Shown: positions 13,996 through 16,186 of the stretch, one piece after another | Numbering within the stretch: position 1 is the first letter of the stretch | Layout: every line of letters begins with the position of its first letter | NCBI GenBank assembly: GCA_017745015.1 | Contig: JAGIAF010000040.1 | Location: 1-16,186, forward strand | Length of the DNA stretch: 16,186 nt | Direction of reading: 5' to 3' | Origin: Bdellovibrio sp. | GTDB lineage: Bacteria > Bdellovibrionota > Bdellovibrionia > Bdellovibrionales > Bdellovibrionaceae | Position numbers and translations under genes: made by a program | The notes under the pieces: generated by a model | Database searches by the model: none | What the model saw: the letters and a program-made list of their open reading frames with translations, nothing else | What the model was told of the DNA's origin: nothing

Positions 13996-15222
13996 ATGAA
14001 AACCGCCATGATGGCCTTTTTATTCGTTGCATCGACGGCTTCGGCCCACGTTGCCCCTCTTGAAAACTTCAAACACAAACCTATTTTAGCGGACCTCTCA
14101 GATCTTCGCGCTTTGAACATCCCGGTGATGGCTAAAGACGAAGCGGTAGGTGTCGGTTATGCGGTTGTGACTCCTGAAATGCAGCAAAAGATTCAAGCAC
14201 GCGCTCACCAAGTGGGTAAATGCGGTGGCTTTGAAGACTTGAGCTCTGAAGTAAACTTCACAAACGACTTTGCGGGTATGTTGAAGTCTTTGGCGGAAAT
14301 CAAAGCTAAGAATGACCAATACTTTGCAGCTCCTTTCCGTGCTCAAGCTGTGACAAAAAATCCTGAGATTGAATCAGCGATGAACGAAGTGAGCGAAGAA
14401 AACCTTAAAGCGACTGTGACTTGGTTGTCTTCTTACCCAAATCGTTACAACCGCTCTTCAACTCCGAATGTACACGTTGAAGAAATGAAGAAACGTTTGG
14501 AAGCGATGTTGGCTTCTTCAAAAGTTCCCTATGAAGTTTCTTTGATCTCTCACGGTTCGACGCCGCAAAAAAGCGTGCGCGTTCGTTTGACGGGTTCTAC
14601 GAAACCAAACGAGATCGTAGTTCTTGGCGGTCACTTAGATTCTATCAACCAATCTTGGAGTGGTAAAAGTGATGCTCCGGGCGCTGACGACAATGCATCT
14701 GGATCAGCAAATCTGGTGGAAGTTCTTCGTATCGTAAGCCAAAAAGCTCAACCACAACGTTCAGTAGAGTTCTTCTGGTATGCAGGTGAAGAGTCTGGTC
14801 TTTTGGGTTCTGCAGAAATTGCAAAATCATATAAGCAAGAAAAGAAAGACGTAGTAGCGGTTCTTCAGTTGGATATGACTTTGTATCCAGGCTCTGGCGA
14901 ATTCGTAGTGGGCAACATGACGGACTTCACAAGCAGCTGGTTGCGTGACTACTTCAAAGCAATGAACGAAGCCTACATTCACGGCCGCATCATCGACGAC
15001 CAATGCGGTTACGGCTGCAGCGATCACGCCTCATGGCACCGTCAAGGTTACGCGACTTTGATGCCATTCGAAGCGCGCATGAATGCCGACAACCCATTTA
15101 TTCACTCTTCAAGAGACGTGATCAACAACGACTCAAACTTTAAACACTCGGCGATGTATTCTAAAATTGGCGTTGTGTTCGCGATGGATCTAGCAAACTC
15201 CGACGCAAGACAACCGTACTAA
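13996..15222 (+). CDS. Secreted M28 family zinc aminopeptidase
   Basis: Predicted exported leucyl-type aminopeptidase of 408 residues. The signal peptide MKTAMMAFLFVASTASA is followed by HVAPLE, with likely cleavage after A17. The catalytic domain (about 130-400) resembles Vibrio proteolyticus aminopeptidase. Zinc ligands are H213 (LGGHLDS), D231 (GADDNASG), E266 with the general base E265 (AGEESGLLGS), D293 (LQLDMT) and H370 (FIHSSRD). C337 and C341 (CGYGCSDHASWH) correspond to the conserved disulfide of that enzyme. An N-terminal prodomain-like region (about 18-125) has one lone Cys (C76). An in-frame ATG/GTG-type extension to 13903 would put 31 polar residues ahead of the signal peptide, so the ATG at 13996 is chosen; it has AAAGGA 8 bases upstream. 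The role is probably extracellular or periplasmic peptide digestion. Confidence 0.95.
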   Translation: MKTAMMAFLFVASTASAHVAPLENFKHKPILADLSDLRALNIPVMAKDEAVGVGYAVVTPEMQQKIQARAHQVGKCGGFEDLSSEVNFTNDFAGMLKSLAEIKAKNDQYFAAPFRAQAVTKNPEIESAMNEVSEENLKATVTWLSSYPNRYNRSSTPNVHVEEMKKRLEAMLASSKVPYEVSLISHGSTPQKSVRVRLTGSTKPNEIVVLGGHLDSINQSWSGKSDAPGADDNASGSANLVEVLRIVSQKAQPQRSVEFFWYAGEESGLLGSAEIAKSYKQEKKDVVAVLQLDMTLYPGSGEFVVGNMTDFTSSWLRDYFKAMNEAYIHGRIIDDQCGYGCSDHASWHRQGYATLMPFEARMNADNPFIHSSRDVINNDSNFKHSAMYSKIGVVFAMDLANSDARQPY

Positions 15223-15225
15223 AGC

Positions 15226-15348
15226 GGCAGGTGAAAACCTACCATTTGACTGCGTTGTCGGGTATGCACTTACTCTCCGGCGTACTAGGAGTACGTCTAC
15301 GTGGCAGCGCACACCCTCCGCCCTGCATCTGGCAGGTTTTGACCTGCC
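15226..15348. repeat. Palindromic repeat element (REP/MITE-like), 123 bases
   Basis: The element begins GGCAGGTGAAAACCTACC (15226-15243) and ends GGCAGGTTTTGACCTGCC (15331-15348). The reverse complement of the end matches the beginning at 16 of 18 bases, and each end is itself a small hairpin. At the centre is a perfect palindrome CGTACT-AGG-AGTACG (15281-15295), and TGCGTTG (15251-15257) can pair with CAGCGCA (15305-15311). The whole can fold into a branched hairpin. It starts 4 bases past the M28 stop and ends 16 bases before the terminator. No convincing coding potential. Copies elsewhere in the genome cannot be checked here. Confidence 0.6.
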
Positions 15349-15363
15349 TTGGGCTTTCCTTGG

Positions 15364-15393
15364 AAAAAAGGACGAAGGTTTTCGTCCTTTTTT
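15364..15393. terminator. Bidirectional intrinsic terminator
   Basis: A-run (15364-15369), GGACGAA (15370-15376), GGTT loop, TTCGTCC (15381-15387), T-run (15388-15393). The stem is 7 bp of mixed sequence extended by 6 A-T pairs. The T-run on the plus side and A-run on the minus side make it work both ways: after the aminopeptidase gene and for the minus-strand gene, whose stop codon (15392-15394) overlaps it. Confidence 0.9.
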
Positions 15394-16051
15394 ATTTCCC
15401 CAATAAGACAGAATCTGCTTTATGTGTCTTTGGGATTTTTGAATTTATAAACTTGGTTGCTAGAATTTCTATAAGTGATGCCAAAGATGGATCTGGCAGC
15501 AAATGTGCTCCCAGATCTTTACATTTCATCAATATTTGATACTGCTGTTGAGAAAGAGTTAAGGAAAGATGGACAGATTCATCTTTTTGAAACTTCTGTT
15601 TTTCTGGTTCTTTTAATTCAATATCTAAAGCCATACACAATTCTCTTTGAGTTTCTTGAGTTGTTTTGCCTGCAATCACAGAAACGAGTTCATTTTTTTG
15701 GAGGATTGAGATCTTTTGACCTGTTGTACGTTCTTTCTCTTTGATTGCTCGAGAGAGTTCGCCAATTTGAGAGAGATTTAGGGTGCCTTCTCTAATTCTA
15801 TCGGACATTGTCGGCACATCTTTTAATAATCGGGCGGCTTCGATTCGCCGTATGGCCGCAGAAGCTGAATAGCCACATTCTTTGATTAGATATTCGTAGA
15901 GGGAAGGATAGGCACGATCGAGGTGGATTTTACGGGAGTCTATTTCCTTGAGATGTTCCAGAATGACATGAAGGAGCTTCCGTTCTTTTGTGACAAGGTC
16001 TTTGAGACGGAGTTCGAGTTCGTCATTACTTAGATGTGAAAGTGAATTCAT
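15392..16051 (-). CDS. HNH-endonuclease-type N-terminal domain protein lacking the HNH domain
   Basis: 219 residues, hydrophilic and helical, no signal peptide. The pattern LSNDELELRLKDLVTKERK, then YPSLYEYLIKECGYSASAAI-RRIEAARLLKDVP and LNLSQIGELSRAI, matches the N-terminal region of HNH endonuclease-family proteins that I recall as multiplied in Bdellovibrio. Those proteins usually run on to a zinc-type HNH nuclease domain of about 80-100 residues. Here the protein stops at IPKTHKADSVLLGK, directly at an intrinsic terminator, with no nuclease remnant in the next 170 bases. It is therefore a shortened paralogue, either truncated or an independent regulator/DNA-binding form. The ATG has GGAAA 5 bases upstream in a 5-bp hairpin. 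Domain assignment is from memory and moderate. Confidence 0.75.
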   Translation of the reverse strand: MNSLSHLSNDELELRLKDLVTKERKLLHVILEHLKEIDSRKIHLDRAYPSLYEYLIKECGYSASAAIRRIEAARLLKDVPTMSDRIREGTLNLSQIGELSRAIKEKERTTGQKISILQKNELVSVIAGKTTQETQRELCMALDIELKEPEKQKFQKDESVHLSLTLSQQQYQILMKCKDLGAHLLPDPSLASLIEILATKFINSKIPKTHKADSVLLGK

Positions 16052-16055
16052 AATG

Positions 16056-16070
16056 TTTCCTTTGCGGAAA
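16056..16070 (-). promoter_or_regulatory. Hairpin at the ribosome-binding site of the HNH-type gene
   Basis: On the minus strand TTTCC-GCAAA-GGAAA pairs with 5-base arms; the GGAAA arm is the only Shine-Dalgarno candidate and ends 4 bases before the ATG. The upstream 16071-16186 also contains a dyad TTAGCT-TTTTAC-AGCTAA (16095-16112). No firm promoter is visible. Confidence 0.4.
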
Positions 16071-16186
16071 ACTCATGCGAAGAATATGCGAGCTTTAGCT
16101 TTTTACAGCTAAGTTATGACTAAGGGTAGTTTCCGAATTCTGGAATCCGGATACAAAGAAGCCGGAAAAAAGATTCTCATATGAGG

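Noticed and set aside
15231..15744. Two plus-strand open frames over the palindromic element and the HNH-type gene
   Set aside because: One is a translation of repeat and terminator sequence, the other is antisense to the HNH-type gene; neither resembles a protein family.
16134..16185. GAATTC and CTCATATGAG palindromes near the right edge as attachment site or operator
   Set aside because: Short palindromes expected by chance, at the window end with no neighbouring gene to interpret them.

Overview
This looks like an ordinary chromosomal stretch from a Gram-negative predatory-type deltaproteobacterial lineage, most likely Bdellovibrio or a close relative. That assignment is inference. It rests on the protein repertoire: a receiver/cNMP-binding fusion, a secreted Vibrio-type M28 aminopeptidase, a B12-radical SAM DUF4080-type protein, and a 219-residue protein resembling the N-terminal half of the HNH-endonuclease paralogues I associate with Bdellovibrio. 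Base composition is moderate. Genes are tightly packed and no gene-free stretch exceeds 300 bases. I found no rRNA, tRNA, CRISPR array, insertion sequence or phage gene.

Layout, left to right. (1) 1-1283, minus: 5' part of an ABC-F translation factor of the YbiT type, cut by the window edge. (2) 1395-2563, plus: a SpoU/TrmH-type RNA methyltransferase and a small membrane-anchored protein of unknown function. The latter meets, tail to tail, a minus-strand ferritin-like protein (2557-3171). (3) 3374-5179, plus: a receiver-like/cNMP-binding regulator with a good sigma70-type promoter, then an aldo/keto reductase whose ribosome-binding site lies inside a long dyad. (4) 5286-10484, plus: a six-gene run with small gaps (recQ, an atypical SDR, trpS, a CBS-pair protein, a tandem TM2 membrane protein, a DUF1304 membrane protein). 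The last two overlap by ATGA. (5) 10481-10852, minus: a DoxX-like membrane protein, divergent from (6) a UbiG-like methyltransferase (10976-11746) and a DUF1772-type membrane protein (11835-12344). (7) 12295-13863, minus: the B12/radical SAM protein, whose 3' end overlaps the DUF1772 gene by 50 bases. (8) 13996-15222, plus: the secreted M28 aminopeptidase. (9) 15226-15393: a 123-base dispersed-repeat-like palindromic element and a bidirectional terminator. (10) 15392-16051, minus: the HNH-less Bdellovibrio-type protein.

Most genes are housekeeping or generic enzymes and do not form one pathway, so I see no convincing new multi-gene system. The interesting signals are regulatory and structural. 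Several start sites have the Shine-Dalgarno sequence inside a perfect or near-perfect hairpin (aldo/keto reductase, CBS gene, HNH-like gene). Three convergent gene pairs overlap at their stop codons. One membrane-protein gene may be leaderless with a palindrome around its -10 element. The palindromic element next to the terminator has the hallmarks of a small repeated sequence.
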